DNA of 64,000 nucleotides from Candidatus Sulfotelmatobacter sp. (GTDB lineage: Bacteria > Acidobacteriota > Terriglobia > Terriglobales > Acidobacteriaceae), in NCBI GenBank assembly GCA_030041215.1, contig JASHOH010000036.1:1-64000 (forward strand), given 5' to 3'. The translations under genes and the position numbers were made by a program. The notes under the pieces are model-generated. The model made no database searches. It was not told where the DNA came from and saw nothing but the letters and a program-made list of their open reading frames with translations. This document shows positions 26,420 to 35,208 of this stretch, piece by piece. Position 1 is the first letter of the stretch. Each line of letters starts with the position of its first letter.

Positions 26420-27118
26420 ATGCCGCAGATTTTTCATCGCAGCGCCAACACTTTGTCGCGCGCCACGATTTTTGGCGCGCTGTTCGTGCTGGCATTTCTC
26501 ATCTGGGTGGGCTACATGATTCAGGGCTCGCCCTACATCACTTATGCAGGAGTGCGCAAGCCGCAGCCGGTCCCCTTCAGCCATCAGCACCACGTCGCCG
26601 GACTCGGCATCGACTGCCGCTATTGTCACACCTCGGTTGAGAATTCCAGCTTTGCCGGCATTCCGCCCACGCGCACATGCATGAACTGCCATTCGCAGAT
26701 CTGGACGAACGGCGCGTTACTTGAGCCCGTGCGCGCCAGCTATCGCAGTGGCGAGTCCCTGCAGTGGACGCGGGTGAACCAGCTTCCCGACTTTGTCTAT
26801 TTCAACCACAGCATTCACGTAAATAAAGGAGTGGGTTGCAACACCTGCCACGGCCCGGTCGACCAGATGCCCTTGATGTATCAACAGGAATCGCTGCAGA
26901 TGGAGTGGTGCCTGGGCTGCCATCGCGAGCCGCAGAACAATCTGCGCCCCCGCGAACAGGTGTTCAACATGCGTTATCAGCCGCCGACGGAGGCAAATCC
27001 GGTAACCGTCGATGGCCGGAAATTCACCGAGCAGGCACCGCTGGGATCGTACCTGATCAAGAAATATCAGGTTCGCAGCGTCGGAGATATCACAAGTTGC
27101 AACACGTGTCACAGGTAA
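26420..27118 (+). CDS. actA: Alternative complex III subunit ActA, pentaheme cytochrome c
   Basis: Five CxxCH haem sites are present: C66-H70, C87-H91, C140-H144, C164-H168 and C227-H231. One N-terminal membrane segment ('ATIFGALFVLAFLIWVGYM') anchors it with the haems in the periplasm. Five haems, a single anchor and a place directly before a Mo-type/Fe-S protein match ActA of the quinol:electron acceptor oxidoreductase ACIII, which oxidises quinol and passes electrons to oxygen reductases. The protein ends one residue after the last haem site. It is the first gene of the cluster running to 39751. Confidence 0.93.
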   Translation: MPQIFHRSANTLSRATIFGALFVLAFLIWVGYMIQGSPYITYAGVRKPQPVPFSHQHHVAGLGIDCRYCHTSVENSSFAGIPPTRTCMNCHSQIWTNGALLEPVRASYRSGESLQWTRVNQLPDFVYFNHSIHVNKGVGCNTCHGPVDQMPLMYQQESLQMEWCLGCHREPQNNLRPREQVFNMRYQPPTEANPVTVDGRKFTEQAPLGSYLIKKYQVRSVGDITSCNTCHR

Positions 27119-27201
27119 AGATGTTTTGCAGGGGCGCGGCTTCAGCCGCGGCGTTAGGTGATTAGTTCGCGACCGCTTTCGCCGCTGAGAAATGCTGCAA
27201 C

Positions 27202-27354
27202 TTGCTTTTGGGTGGCGCAGGCCTTCAGGCCTGCGATGTGAGGTCTTAAATATTGGAACTGGGCTTTAGCCCCTGAGGTACCTCGGCGGCTAAAGCCGCT
27301 GAAATAAAAGGATGCTGGATCGCAGCGCTGAAGCGCTACGCCACCCAAAAGCAA
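27202..27354. repeat. 153-bp element with 16-bp perfect terminal inverted repeats between actA and actB
   Basis: The ends 'ttgcttttgggtggcg' (27202-27217) and 'cgccacccaaaagcaa' (27339-27354) are exact complements. Inside are four short hairpin modules: 'gcaggccttcaggcctgc', 'gggctttagccc', 'gcggctaaagccgc' and 'agcgctgaagcgct'. Another module, 'gcgcggcttcagccgcgg', precedes it near 27133. Together they fill the 247-base gap inside the operon. Confidence 0.85.
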
Positions 27355-27365
27355 TTTAAATAGAT

Positions 27366-30300
27366 ATGCATTCAAAGTCAGACAATTCGCGAGCACAGGG
27401 CCCAGACCTTTGCCCCTCCAAAAAGGGCACGCTTGATCTCGCCTCGCTCCGCGCCGAGATCGATAAAGCATCCGGCCCCGAGTACTGGCGCAGCCTGGAG
27501 GAACTTGCCGGAGATCCCGCATTCCAGGAAGCGTTGCATCGCGAGTTTCCCAAAGGCGCATCCGAGTGGGTCGATTCGGTTTCGCGCCGCGGTTTCCTTA
27601 AAGTCATGGGCGCATCCATGGCCCTTGCCGGGATGACCGGATGCGTCAAGCTGCCGAACGAGCCGATCGTTCCTTACGTCCGCCAGCCGGAAGAAGTTAT
27701 TCCCGGCCGGCCCATGTTCTACGCCACGGCGGTCACGCTCGGCGGATACGCCAGCCCCATTCTGGTCGAAAGCCATCTCGGCCGCCCGACCAACATTCAG
27801 GGCAATCTGCAGCATCCGGCGTCGATGGGCGGGGCCGACATTTTCACGCAGGCGTCGCTGCTCACCATGTACGATCCCGACCGCTCGCAGAGCGTGACCG
27901 AACTCGGCGATCAGCGGTCTTGGCAAAGCTTTGTGAGCGCCATTCGCGGCCCGCTGGCCGCGCAGAAAGCGCTGAAGGGCGCGGGCATTCGCATTCTCAC
28001 CACCACGGTTACTTCGCCCACGCTCGCCGACCAACTGCGCAATCTGCTGAAGATTTATCCCGAAGCCAAGTGGCACGTTTATGAGCCGGTGAATCGCGAC
28101 AACGTGCTCGAAGGCGCGAAGCTGGCTTTCGGGCAGCCGGTCGAGACGCGCTACGATTTTTCGAAGGCCGACGTCATCGTCTCGCTTGACGCCGATTTTC
28201 TCTACGCTGGATTCCCCGGCAACACGCGCTACATCCGCGACTTCGCCAAACGCCGCGATCCCGATGGCAAGATGAACCGGCTGTATGTGATCGAGAGCGG
28301 GATGTCGAGCACCGGGGCGAAGGCGGATTATCGACTGGGAGTGCGTGCGGATCAGATTGAGAATCTTGCCCTCGTGCTTGCTGGTGCGGTGCACAGGTTC
28401 TCCGGCAATCCGACCGTGCCAAATGCTGATGAAGAGCGGTTCTTGAGCGCGTTAAGCAACGAGCTGCCGTCATCACTTGTCATCGCGGGTGACAATCTCC
28501 GGCCGGCAGTTCACGCTACGGTGCACAGGATTAACGAAGCCATCGGCAACGTCGGGAAAACGGTTTTCTACACCGACCCAGTCGATGCGAACCCGGTCAG
28601 CCAGACCGAGTCGATCAAGGAACTGGTTTCCGACATTCACGCGGGCAAAGTCGATTTGCTTATTATTCTGGGCGGCAATCCGGCCTACGACGCTCCCGCC
28701 GATCTCGATTTCGCCAACGTTCTGAAGAACGGTAAGGTTCCGATGCGCGTTCATCTCGGCCTTTATCAGAATGAAACTGCCGAGCTGTGCCAGTGGCACG
28801 TGAATCAGACGCATGAGCTTGAATCCTGGGGCGACGCGCGAGCTTACGATGGAGCCGTCAGCATCATTCAGCCGCTGATAGCTCCGCTTTATAACGGTAA
28901 GAGCGCTCTAGAACTGCTTGCTTTGCTCACCGAACAGGCTGACGCATCCGGTCACGATCTAGTCCGCGTTTACTGGCAGACGCAGCACACAGGCGGGGAT
29001 TTCGAAGCCTTCTGGCGTAAGTCGCTCCACGATGGCTGGGTCGAGGGCACATCTTACGCCCCGAGGTCTTTTCCGGTGAAGTCCTCGAATTTTCCCCCGT
29101 CGAGTGTGATTGGAGATTCGAACTCCATCGAACTCAACTTCCGCCGCGACCCCACCATCTACGACGGGCAATTCTCCAACAACGGCTGGCTGCAAGAGCT
29201 GCCCAAGCCGATGAACAAACTCACCTGGGACAACGCCATCCTCATCGGCCCGAAGATGGCTGAGCGCCTCGAAATCGAGCCGAAGCATGTGGTCGAGCTT
29301 GAGTTGAACGGCAAAAAAGTCAAAGGCCCGGTCTGGATTCAGGCCGGCCATCCGGACAATTCCGTCACCGTCACGCTCGGCTACGGACGCACGCGCGCCG
29401 GACGCGTCGGCACCGGCTGGGGATTCAACGCCTACGCGCTGCGCACCACATCCGCACCGTGGATTGCTTCCGGGGTCAAAATTAATAAGACCGGCGAATA
29501 TTACGAGCTCGCATCCGTGCAAGGCATGCAGTCGATGGAAACGCCGAACGGCGACACGCGCCCGCTGGTGCGCGCGGGCACGCTCGAGGAATATCGCCAG
29601 AATCCCAACTTCGCGCCCGAGATGGATGAAAATCCCGCGCCCGGCCTCACGCTCTACAAACCTTACGACTATAAAGATGAAGCCTACGCGTGGGGCATGG
29701 CGATCGACCTGAACAAGTGCGTGGGCTGCAACGCGTGCATGATCGCGTGTCAGTCGGAAAACAACATCGCCGTCGTCGGCCAGGAGCAGACCAGGCTCGG
29801 CCGCCACATGCACTGGATTCGTGTCGACGCCTACTATCAGGGCGACCGCGAAAATCCCAAAGCGTTCTTCCAGCCCGTGCCCTGCATGCAGTGCGAGAAC
29901 GCGCCCTGCGAGGTCGTCTGCCCCGTCGCTGCGACCAACCATTCGAGCGAAGGCCTGAACGACATGATTTACAACCGCTGCGTGGGCACGCGCTATTGCT
30001 CGAACAACTGTCCGTACAAGGTGCGGCGCTTCAATTTCTTCCTCTTCCAGGATTGGACCACCGAGCAATACAAGATGATGCGCAATCCCGACGTGAGCGT
30101 GCGCAGCCGCGGCGTGATGGAGAAGTGCACCTACTGCATTCAGCGCATCAATGAGCACAAAATCGACGCCGAAGTTGCCAGCGTGCGCGAAGGCAAGACC
30201 ATCAAGATCAAAGATGGCGAGTTGCAGACGGCTTGCCAGCAGGCGTGCCCGGCGGATGCGATCACGTTCGGCGACATCAACGATCCGAACAGCGCAGTTG

Positions 30301-30413
30301 CGAAGTTGAAGCGGAAATCGTTGAACTATAGCCTGCTGTGCGAGCTGAACACCCGCCCACGGACGACATATCTGGCTGAAGTAAGAAATCCGAATCCGGA
30401 GTTAGAGATTTGA
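27366..30413 (+). CDS. actB: Alternative complex III subunit ActB, Tat-exported molybdopterin-fold / Fe-S protein
   Basis: A 1,015-residue fusion of a molybdopterin-oxidoreductase-like domain, without an evident cofactor-binding cysteine, and a C-terminal four-cluster ferredoxin domain. About 70 residues precede a twin-arginine signal, 'SVSRRGFLKVMGASMALAG' (72-90), as usual in ActB. The ferredoxin part has 'CVGCNACMIACQSENN' (near 784), 'CMQCENAPCEVVCP', 'CVGTRYCSNNCPYKVRRFN' and 'CTYCIQRINEH' ending in 'CQQACPADA'. It sits on the periplasmic face between the haem subunits and the NrfD-like membrane subunits. The gap to actC holds two repeat hairpins. Confidence 0.95.
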   Translation: MHSKSDNSRAQGPDLCPSKKGTLDLASLRAEIDKASGPEYWRSLEELAGDPAFQEALHREFPKGASEWVDSVSRRGFLKVMGASMALAGMTGCVKLPNEPIVPYVRQPEEVIPGRPMFYATAVTLGGYASPILVESHLGRPTNIQGNLQHPASMGGADIFTQASLLTMYDPDRSQSVTELGDQRSWQSFVSAIRGPLAAQKALKGAGIRILTTTVTSPTLADQLRNLLKIYPEAKWHVYEPVNRDNVLEGAKLAFGQPVETRYDFSKADVIVSLDADFLYAGFPGNTRYIRDFAKRRDPDGKMNRLYVIESGMSSTGAKADYRLGVRADQIENLALVLAGAVHRFSGNPTVPNADEERFLSALSNELPSSLVIAGDNLRPAVHATVHRINEAIGNVGKTVFYTDPVDANPVSQTESIKELVSDIHAGKVDLLIILGGNPAYDAPADLDFANVLKNGKVPMRVHLGLYQNETAELCQWHVNQTHELESWGDARAYDGAVSIIQPLIAPLYNGKSALELLALLTEQADASGHDLVRVYWQTQHTGGDFEAFWRKSLHDGWVEGTSYAPRSFPVKSSNFPPSSVIGDSNSIELNFRRDPTIYDGQFSNNGWLQELPKPMNKLTWDNAILIGPKMAERLEIEPKHVVELELNGKKVKGPVWIQAGHPDNSVTVTLGYGRTRAGRVGTGWGFNAYALRTTSAPWIASGVKINKTGEYYELASVQGMQSMETPNGDTRPLVRAGTLEEYRQNPNFAPEMDENPAPGLTLYKPYDYKDEAYAWGMAIDLNKCVGCNACMIACQSENNIAVVGQEQTRLGRHMHWIRVDAYYQGDRENPKAFFQPVPCMQCENAPCEVVCPVAATNHSSEGLNDMIYNRCVGTRYCSNNCPYKVRRFNFFLFQDWTTEQYKMMRNPDVSVRSRGVMEKCTYCIQRINEHKIDAEVASVREGKTIKIKDGELQTACQQACPADAITFGDINDPNSAVAKLKRKSLNYSLLCELNTRPRTTYLAEVRNPNPELEI

Positions 30414-30445
30414 TTTGAAGGGGGTGGCGGCAGCTTAGAGAGAGT

Positions 30446-30520
30446 ATTGATTTGAAGGGGCATGGCTTCAGCCGTGCCGAGAGAGATCAAATTTTGATGC
30501 GGGGCTTTAGCCCCCACACC
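30446..30520 (+). repeat. Two hairpin modules between actB and actC
   Basis: The modules are 'catggcttcagccgtg' (30461-30476) with flank 'gatttgaagggg', and 'ggggctttagccccc' (about 30501-30515). The first copy with its flanks matches the insert inside hom (1611-1650). Confidence 0.8.
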
Positions 30521-30524
30521 ACGC

Positions 30525-31898
30525 ATGGACGAAACCCGCAAAATGACGATCGACGCTGAGCACGCTCCGGTGATCGAACCCGGCCACACCTTCGCCACGG
30601 TCACGGACAAGATCAGCTCCATCGTCCTTACGCGTCCCACTTCCAATGGATGGTTCGCCGGTTTTGGCATCGCCTTTCTCGCGACCATGATGATGCTCTA
30701 CGCCATCGGCTATCTCTTTCTGAGAGGCATCGGCATCTGGGGCGTGACCATCCCCATCGGCTGGGGATTTGCCATCGTCAATTTTGTCTGGTGGATCGGT
30801 ATCGGCCACGCCGGCACACTGATCTCCGCCATTCTTCTTTTGTTGCGGCAATCGTGGCGCAACTCGATCAACCGTTTTGCGGAAGCCATGACACTCTTCG
30901 CCGTCGCCTGCGCTGGAATCTTTCCTGCCATCCACGTCGGGCGTCCCTGGCTCGCATATTGGCTGTTTCCTTATCCCAACACCATGCGGGTATGGCCACA
31001 ATTCCGCAGCCCGCTCATGTGGGACGTCTTCGCCGTTTCCACCTACGCCACGATCTCGGCAATTTTCTGGTTCATCGGCCTGATTCCCGACCTTGCGACG
31101 TTACGTGATCGCGCTATTCATCCCGCCGCCAGAATTATTTACGGAATTCTCGCCATGGGCTGGCGCGGCTCGGCTCGCCACTGGCACCGCTACGAGACCG
31201 CTTATCTTCTCCTCGCGGGACTTGCCACTCCGCTGGTTCTTTCAGTCCACACCGTCGTCAGCTTCGACTTCGCCATCGGCATCGTTCCGGGCTGGCACAC
31301 CACCATCTTCCCGCCGTATTTCGTCGCTGGCGCAATTTACTCCGGATTTGCGATGGTGCTCATGCTCGCCATTCCCATCCGCAAAATCTACGGCCTGGAA
31401 GATTTCATCACCGAGCGCCACTTGCAGAACTCGGCCAAAGTGATGCTGGCTACAGGCTTGATCGTCGCCTACGGCTACGGTATTGAAGCCTTCATGGGCT
31501 GGTACAGCGGCGACCGCTACGACGCCTTCACCATTTGGAATCGGCTGCACGGGCCATATGCCATCCCCTATTACGCGCTGCTGCTCTGCAACATCGGCAT
31601 TCCGCAACTACTGTGGATTCGCAAATTCCGCACCAGTCCCGTCGCACTGTTCTTCGTCTCATTCGTGGTTCTGATCGGCATGTGGCTGGAGCGCTTCATC
31701 ATTGTGGTCGTCAGCCTGCATCGCGATTTCCTGACATCATCCTGGGGCATGTACTATCCCACGCGTTGGGACTGGATGACCTACCTCGGTACCATCGGCA
31801 TGTTCCTGATGCTCATGTTCCTGTTCCTGCGCATCCTGCCCGCTATTTCGATTTTCGAAATGCGCACGCTGTTGCCGGAAGCGGAGGTCAAAGAGTGA
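30525..31898 (+). CDS. actC: Alternative complex III subunit ActC, NrfD-like quinol-binding membrane protein
   Basis: A 457-residue polytopic protein with about ten hydrophobic segments, of the NrfD/PsrC family. Motifs include 'GWGFAIVNFVWWIGIGHAGTLISA' (split over two helices), 'RSPLMWDVFAVSTYATIS', 'SVHTVVSFDFAIG' and 'GWHTTIFPPYFVAGAIYSGFA'. These helices form the quinol-interacting and proposed proton-path module of ACIII. The start at 30525 (MDETRKMTIDAEH) has no good Shine-Dalgarno sequence because a repeat abuts it; ATG at 30543 is an alternative. The stop lies 74 bases before the chosen actD start. Confidence 0.95.
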   Translation: MDETRKMTIDAEHAPVIEPGHTFATVTDKISSIVLTRPTSNGWFAGFGIAFLATMMMLYAIGYLFLRGIGIWGVTIPIGWGFAIVNFVWWIGIGHAGTLISAILLLLRQSWRNSINRFAEAMTLFAVACAGIFPAIHVGRPWLAYWLFPYPNTMRVWPQFRSPLMWDVFAVSTYATISAIFWFIGLIPDLATLRDRAIHPAARIIYGILAMGWRGSARHWHRYETAYLLLAGLATPLVLSVHTVVSFDFAIGIVPGWHTTIFPPYFVAGAIYSGFAMVLMLAIPIRKIYGLEDFITERHLQNSAKVMLATGLIVAYGYGIEAFMGWYSGDRYDAFTIWNRLHGPYAIPYYALLLCNIGIPQLLWIRKFRTSPVALFFVSFVVLIGMWLERFIIVVVSLHRDFLTSSWGMYYPTRWDWMTYLGTIGMFLMLMFLFLRILPAISIFEMRTLLPEAEVKE

Positions 31899-31971
31899 TG
31901 ACCAATGGCGCAAATTGCGTGAAGGTCTTCGGCATTGTGGGAGGAGATTGGCCTCGAGCGGTGTTCATAAT

Positions 31972-32508
31972 ATGAAGCGCGACCCCATTTACGGCATGAT
32001 GGCCGAGTTCGATACGGCCCAGGGACTGCTCGACGCCGCGCGCAAGACCTACCAGTCCGGTTATCGCAAGATCGACGCCTACAGCCCATTTCCCATCGAA
32101 GGCCTGGCGGAAGAAATTGGATTCCATCACAACCGAGTGCCGCTGGTCGTTCTGATCGGCGGAATCGTCGGTGGCTGCCTCGGCTATTGGATGCAGTGGT
32201 GGATGTCCGCCGTCGACTATCCGCTAAACATCGGCGGCAAGCCGCCGCACTCGTGGCCCGCATTCATCGTCATCACATTCGAAATGACGATTCTGTTCGC
32301 CGGACTCTCCGCCGTGCTCGGCATGTTGGCGCTGAACGGCCTACCCATGCCCTATCACCCGGTGTTCAATGTTTCCCGCTTTGCGATGGCCTCGAAAGAT
32401 CGTTTTTTCCTGATCGTTTTCTCGTCCGATCCAAAGTACAACGCACAGGAGACCCGCAGCTTCCTCGAAACCCTGCAAGCGCGCTCCATCTCGGAGGTGC
32501 CCAGCTAA
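31972..32508 (+). CDS. actD: Alternative complex III subunit ActD (DUF3341)
   Basis: The protein begins MKRDPIYGMMAEFDTAQGLL, the usual DUF3341 opening, followed by 'YRKIDAYSPFPIEGL'. Two membrane helices follow ('VPLVVLIGGIVGGCLGYWMQ' and 'FIVITFEMTILFAGLSAV'), then a soluble tail with 'RDFF'-like 'KDRFFLIVFSSDP'. The subunit is structural in ACIII. The frame opens at TTG 31915, but ATG 31972 matches the family start; the ribosome site is poor. The stop TAA is directly followed by the ATG of actE. Confidence 0.92.
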   Translation: MKRDPIYGMMAEFDTAQGLLDAARKTYQSGYRKIDAYSPFPIEGLAEEIGFHHNRVPLVVLIGGIVGGCLGYWMQWWMSAVDYPLNIGGKPPHSWPAFIVITFEMTILFAGLSAVLGMLALNGLPMPYHPVFNVSRFAMASKDRFFLIVFSSDPKYNAQETRSFLETLQARSISEVPS

Positions 32509-33273
32509 ATGATCAACCTCCGGCAGAATCCGTGTGGGGACAGCCGCCCCCGGCTGTCCGGTCGAGCGAAGCTCGACAGTACCGTTGTGGGGTGCCCCAC
32601 TTCTCGCCGCTTTTGCGAGAAGTGGGAATCTGTGAACAGAGGGACTGGGACGATTTTGGCTATCGTCTTCATCGCTTTTCTCACGTCCTGCCGCATCGAC
32701 ATGCACGTGCAGCCGCGCCAGAATCCACTTTCCCGCAGCGCGTTCTTCCCCGACCAACGCTCCGAACGCCCACTCGTCGAGGGCACAGTCGCCCGCGGCC
32801 AATTGCGCGTCGACACATATTTCTATAGCGGCCGAATCGGCAGCGCTCTCGGCGACTACATGCCCTTCCCCGTCACCAAAGAAGTTCTCGAGCGCGGCCG
32901 CCAACGCTACAACATTTACTGTTCACCTTGCCACTCGATTTTGGGCGATGGCAATGGCTTCGTCCCTTCACGCGGGTTTTCGGAGCGCCCGCCGTCGTAT
33001 CACATTCCCCGCCTGCAAAAAGCTCCTTTGGGATACTTCTTCGACGTCATGACCAACGGCTTCGGCATCATGCCCGACTACCGTTCACAGATTGAGCCGG
33101 AGGATCGCTGGAAAATTGTGGCCTACATCCGAGCGCTGCAACTCAGTCAAAACGCAACTCAGTCCGACGTGCCCTCTGGACACGCGATTCCGTCGCAGCC
33201 TCCAAAATTTCAGTTAGGATCAGGAGCAACTTTGCCTGTCATTGAAAGCGGGCCCACAGAGGAGCACAAATGA
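32509..33273 (+). CDS. actE: Alternative complex III subunit ActE, monohaem cytochrome c lipoprotein, with repeat-derived N-terminus
   Basis: A single haem site, 'YCSPCHSI', with 'GDGNGFVPSRGF' and a possible distal Met in 'TNGFGIMPDY' defines a class I cytochrome c. The signal peptide with lipobox, 'ILAIVFIAFLTSC', starts only at residue about 48. Before it, residues 9-41 are translated repeat (DSRPRLSGRA and then PTSRRFCEKW). The start ATG at 32509 touches the actD stop, which suggests it is the ancestral start and that repeats inserted after the first eight codons. GTG at 32632 (VNRGTG) would give a normal short lipoprotein leader and may be the start now used. Confidence 0.9.
   Translation: MINLRQNPCGDSRPRLSGRAKLDSTVVGCPTSRRFCEKWESVNRGTGTILAIVFIAFLTSCRIDMHVQPRQNPLSRSAFFPDQRSERPLVEGTVARGQLRVDTYFYSGRIGSALGDYMPFPVTKEVLERGRQRYNIYCSPCHSILGDGNGFVPSRGFSERPPSYHIPRLQKAPLGYFFDVMTNGFGIMPDYRSQIEPEDRWKIVAYIRALQLSQNATQSDVPSGHAIPSQPPKFQLGSGATLPVIESGPTEEHK
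32531..32630 (+). repeat. Two repeat families inserted in the 5' end of actE
   Basis: A 28-bp family copy (32534-32561) is followed by the 'tcgagcgaagctcga' hairpin. Next comes the 'cccacttctcgc' hairpin, with perfect 12-base arms at 32596-32607 and 32615-32626. No stop arises in the actE frame. Confidence 0.85.
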
Positions 33274-34490
33274 TCGCGCCCGCAATCCAAATCGATCTGT
33301 CTCCTCCGCCGATAGTGAAGACGCTGGCGCAGCGATTGATGATCGCTGGCATCGCGCTCGCCATCGTCGCGATCGCGTTCGCTTTCTGGCGTCCCGACGA
33401 GTTCTATCGCGGCTACCTGCTCGCTTTCATGGATTGGCTCGGCGTCGCCCTTGGCTCCATGGCCATCATCATGATTCGCCATCTCACCGGCGGAGGCTGG
33501 GGCGTGGTCATCCGCCGCATTCAGGGCGCGGCTATGCGCACGCTGCCCGTGCTCACAGTTTTATTTATTCCCATCATCATCGCGGTTGCACAAGGCCGCG
33601 TGTATCCCTGGGCGATGCCGCTCTCATCGATCACCGACGATCACATCCGCGAGCACCTGACCAAGCACAGCTTCGTGAAAGCCGATTACCTCAACCTGCA
33701 TGGCTTCATCATCCGCGCCATCATTTACTTCGCGATCTGGAATGTTCTTTCTTTCCTGCTCACGAAGTGGTCACATGAAGGCGACTCGCCCTCGGCCCCC
33801 GACAACACACAGCGCTTCAAAGCTGTCAGTGGTCCTGGCCTGACCTTGTACGCGCTGACCATTTCTTTTGCCGCCATCGATTGGGTCATGTCGCTCGATC
33901 CCACGTGGATTTCAACCATCTTCGGCCTGATCATCCTGATCGGCGAGCTTCTTTCGGCTATCTGCTTTGCCGTATTTGTCGAAAGCATCCTGTACAGATA
34001 CAAGCCGATGTCGGAACTGCTCAAGCCGGATTTCGTCCACGATCACGGCAAGTGGATGCTCACCTTCACCATGGTCTGGGCATACTTCTCGTTTTCGCAA
34101 TGGCTGATCATCTGGGCTGGTAACCTGCCTAGCGAAATTACTTTTTATCTGAAGCGCCTGAATGGCGGCTGGGGATGGATCGGCCTGATTCTCGCGCTGC
34201 TTGGCTTTGCCGTGCCGTTCGCCATCCTGCTCTCGCGCCCATTCAAGCGCAATATCAGAAAACTTGTATGGCTGGCGATTTGGATTTTGTGTATTCGCTG
34301 GCTCGATCTGCTGTGGATCATCGAGCCAAACTTCTCTGCGACTTTGCGCATTACGCTGGCTGACATCGTTGTAACGGCCGCCGTCGGCTGTCTGTGGCTA
34401 GGCTTTTATTTCCGCAACCTGGCCTCACTGCCGCTGCTGCCGGCCTACGACGCCAGCGCGAGCGAGGTGTTGGAGCCGACGCATGGATGA
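33270..34490 (+). CDS. actF: Alternative complex III subunit ActF, NrfD-like membrane protein
   Basis: A polytopic protein of 406 residues with about ten hydrophobic segments. It has 'RMLIAGIALAIVAIAFAFW'-type first helix, 'ITDDHIREHLTKHSFVKADYLN', 'FAAIDWVMSLDPTWISTIFG' and 'WMLTFTMVWAYFSFSQWLIIW', all typical of ActF. The start overlaps the actE stop by four bases (ATGA), showing translational coupling. It is the second NrfD-like subunit of ACIII, paralogous to ActC. Repeats follow its stop. Confidence 0.95.
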   Translation: MIAPAIQIDLSPPPIVKTLAQRLMIAGIALAIVAIAFAFWRPDEFYRGYLLAFMDWLGVALGSMAIIMIRHLTGGGWGVVIRRIQGAAMRTLPVLTVLFIPIIIAVAQGRVYPWAMPLSSITDDHIREHLTKHSFVKADYLNLHGFIIRAIIYFAIWNVLSFLLTKWSHEGDSPSAPDNTQRFKAVSGPGLTLYALTISFAAIDWVMSLDPTWISTIFGLIILIGELLSAICFAVFVESILYRYKPMSELLKPDFVHDHGKWMLTFTMVWAYFSFSQWLIIWAGNLPSEITFYLKRLNGGWGWIGLILALLGFAVPFAILLSRPFKRNIRKLVWLAIWILCIRWLDLLWIIEPNFSATLRITLADIVVTAAVGCLWLGFYFRNLASLPLLPAYDASASEVLEPTHG

Positions 34491-34495
34491 ACGAA

Positions 34496-34618
34496 GCTTT
34501 TGGGCGACGCAGCGCTTTTGGGCACAGCGCTTCCAGCGCTGCCGGAAAAGATTCGTATCAGGGCATGGCTTTAGCCATGCCACCGCAAAACAAAAACAAA
34601 CCGGGCTTTAGCCCCTGA
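34496..34618 (+). repeat. Hairpin-module cluster after actF
   Basis: Modules 'gcagcgctt...', 'cagcgcttccagcgctg', 'catggctttagccatg' and 'ggctttagcccc' (about 34508-34616) fill the whole 132-base gap before the next gene. They are the same type as those at 27.2 and 42.3 kb. Confidence 0.75.
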
Positions 34619-34622
34619 ACGC

Positions 34623-35120
34623 ATGACGAACGACATCAATCACGAACACGCTCACGGTAACTACGAGCACCAGGACATGATGCCGCGGAATGTCTTTTAC
34701 TTCCTGCTGATCCTCGGCCTTGCGACCGTGTTCTGCCTGTTCCTGATGCGCGGCGTTTTCTCGCTTCTTGACCGCCGCGAAAAGGCCTCGCAGCCGCCGG
34801 TAAATCCGCTGGTCGCCAAAGTTCCCGAAGACACGCGCCATGTAGCTAAGGGATACCCACAGACCGCATTTCCCGACCCGCGTCTGGAAGAAGACGAGCG
34901 CAATCAATTGGACCGTATTCTAACCGAGGAACAAGACCGTCTTTACTCCTACGGCTGGATCGACCAGAAAGCCGGCACGCTGCACATCCCGATCGATCGC
35001 GCCATGGATTTGCTGGTGCAGCGCGGCTTACCAGTGCGGCCGCAGAATGAAGCTGCGTTGAATGCCAGAAATGATGCGACGGGGAGCAGGGGAGAAAACT
35101 CAGCCGCAAAGCGGCGATAG
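34623..35120 (+). CDS. Single-pass membrane protein of the ACIII-oxidase cluster, unknown
   Basis: A 165-residue protein with a His-rich N-terminus (MTNDINHEHAHGNYEHQDM), one membrane helix ('VFYFLLILGLATVFCLFLM') and a soluble part with 'LEEDERNQLDRILTEEQDRLYSYGWIDQKAGTLHIPIDRAMDLL' read in two blocks. The 'YGWxDxxxGxxxIPIxRAMxLL' pattern recurs in small proteins encoded beside SCO and cox genes in related bacteria, as I recall it. Its role is not known; assembly or a small oxidase-linked subunit is possible. It lies between actF and the SCO gene. Confidence 0.7.
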   Translation: MTNDINHEHAHGNYEHQDMMPRNVFYFLLILGLATVFCLFLMRGVFSLLDRREKASQPPVNPLVAKVPEDTRHVAKGYPQTAFPDPRLEEDERNQLDRILTEEQDRLYSYGWIDQKAGTLHIPIDRAMDLLVQRGLPVRPQNEAALNARNDATGSRGENSAAKRR

Positions 35121-35208
35121 ATTACAGCCCACAGCGCAAGCTGTGGGTGAAACAGACAGAAGATCAACCGGCCCCGGAAGGGGCGAAAGAAAACTTGGGG
35201 TTTCGAAA

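Noticed and set aside
28959-30158. Long minus-strand open frame (399 codons)
   Set aside because: Opposite the ferredoxin part of actB, which is certain. The product is His/Val/Ala-rich with no motif.
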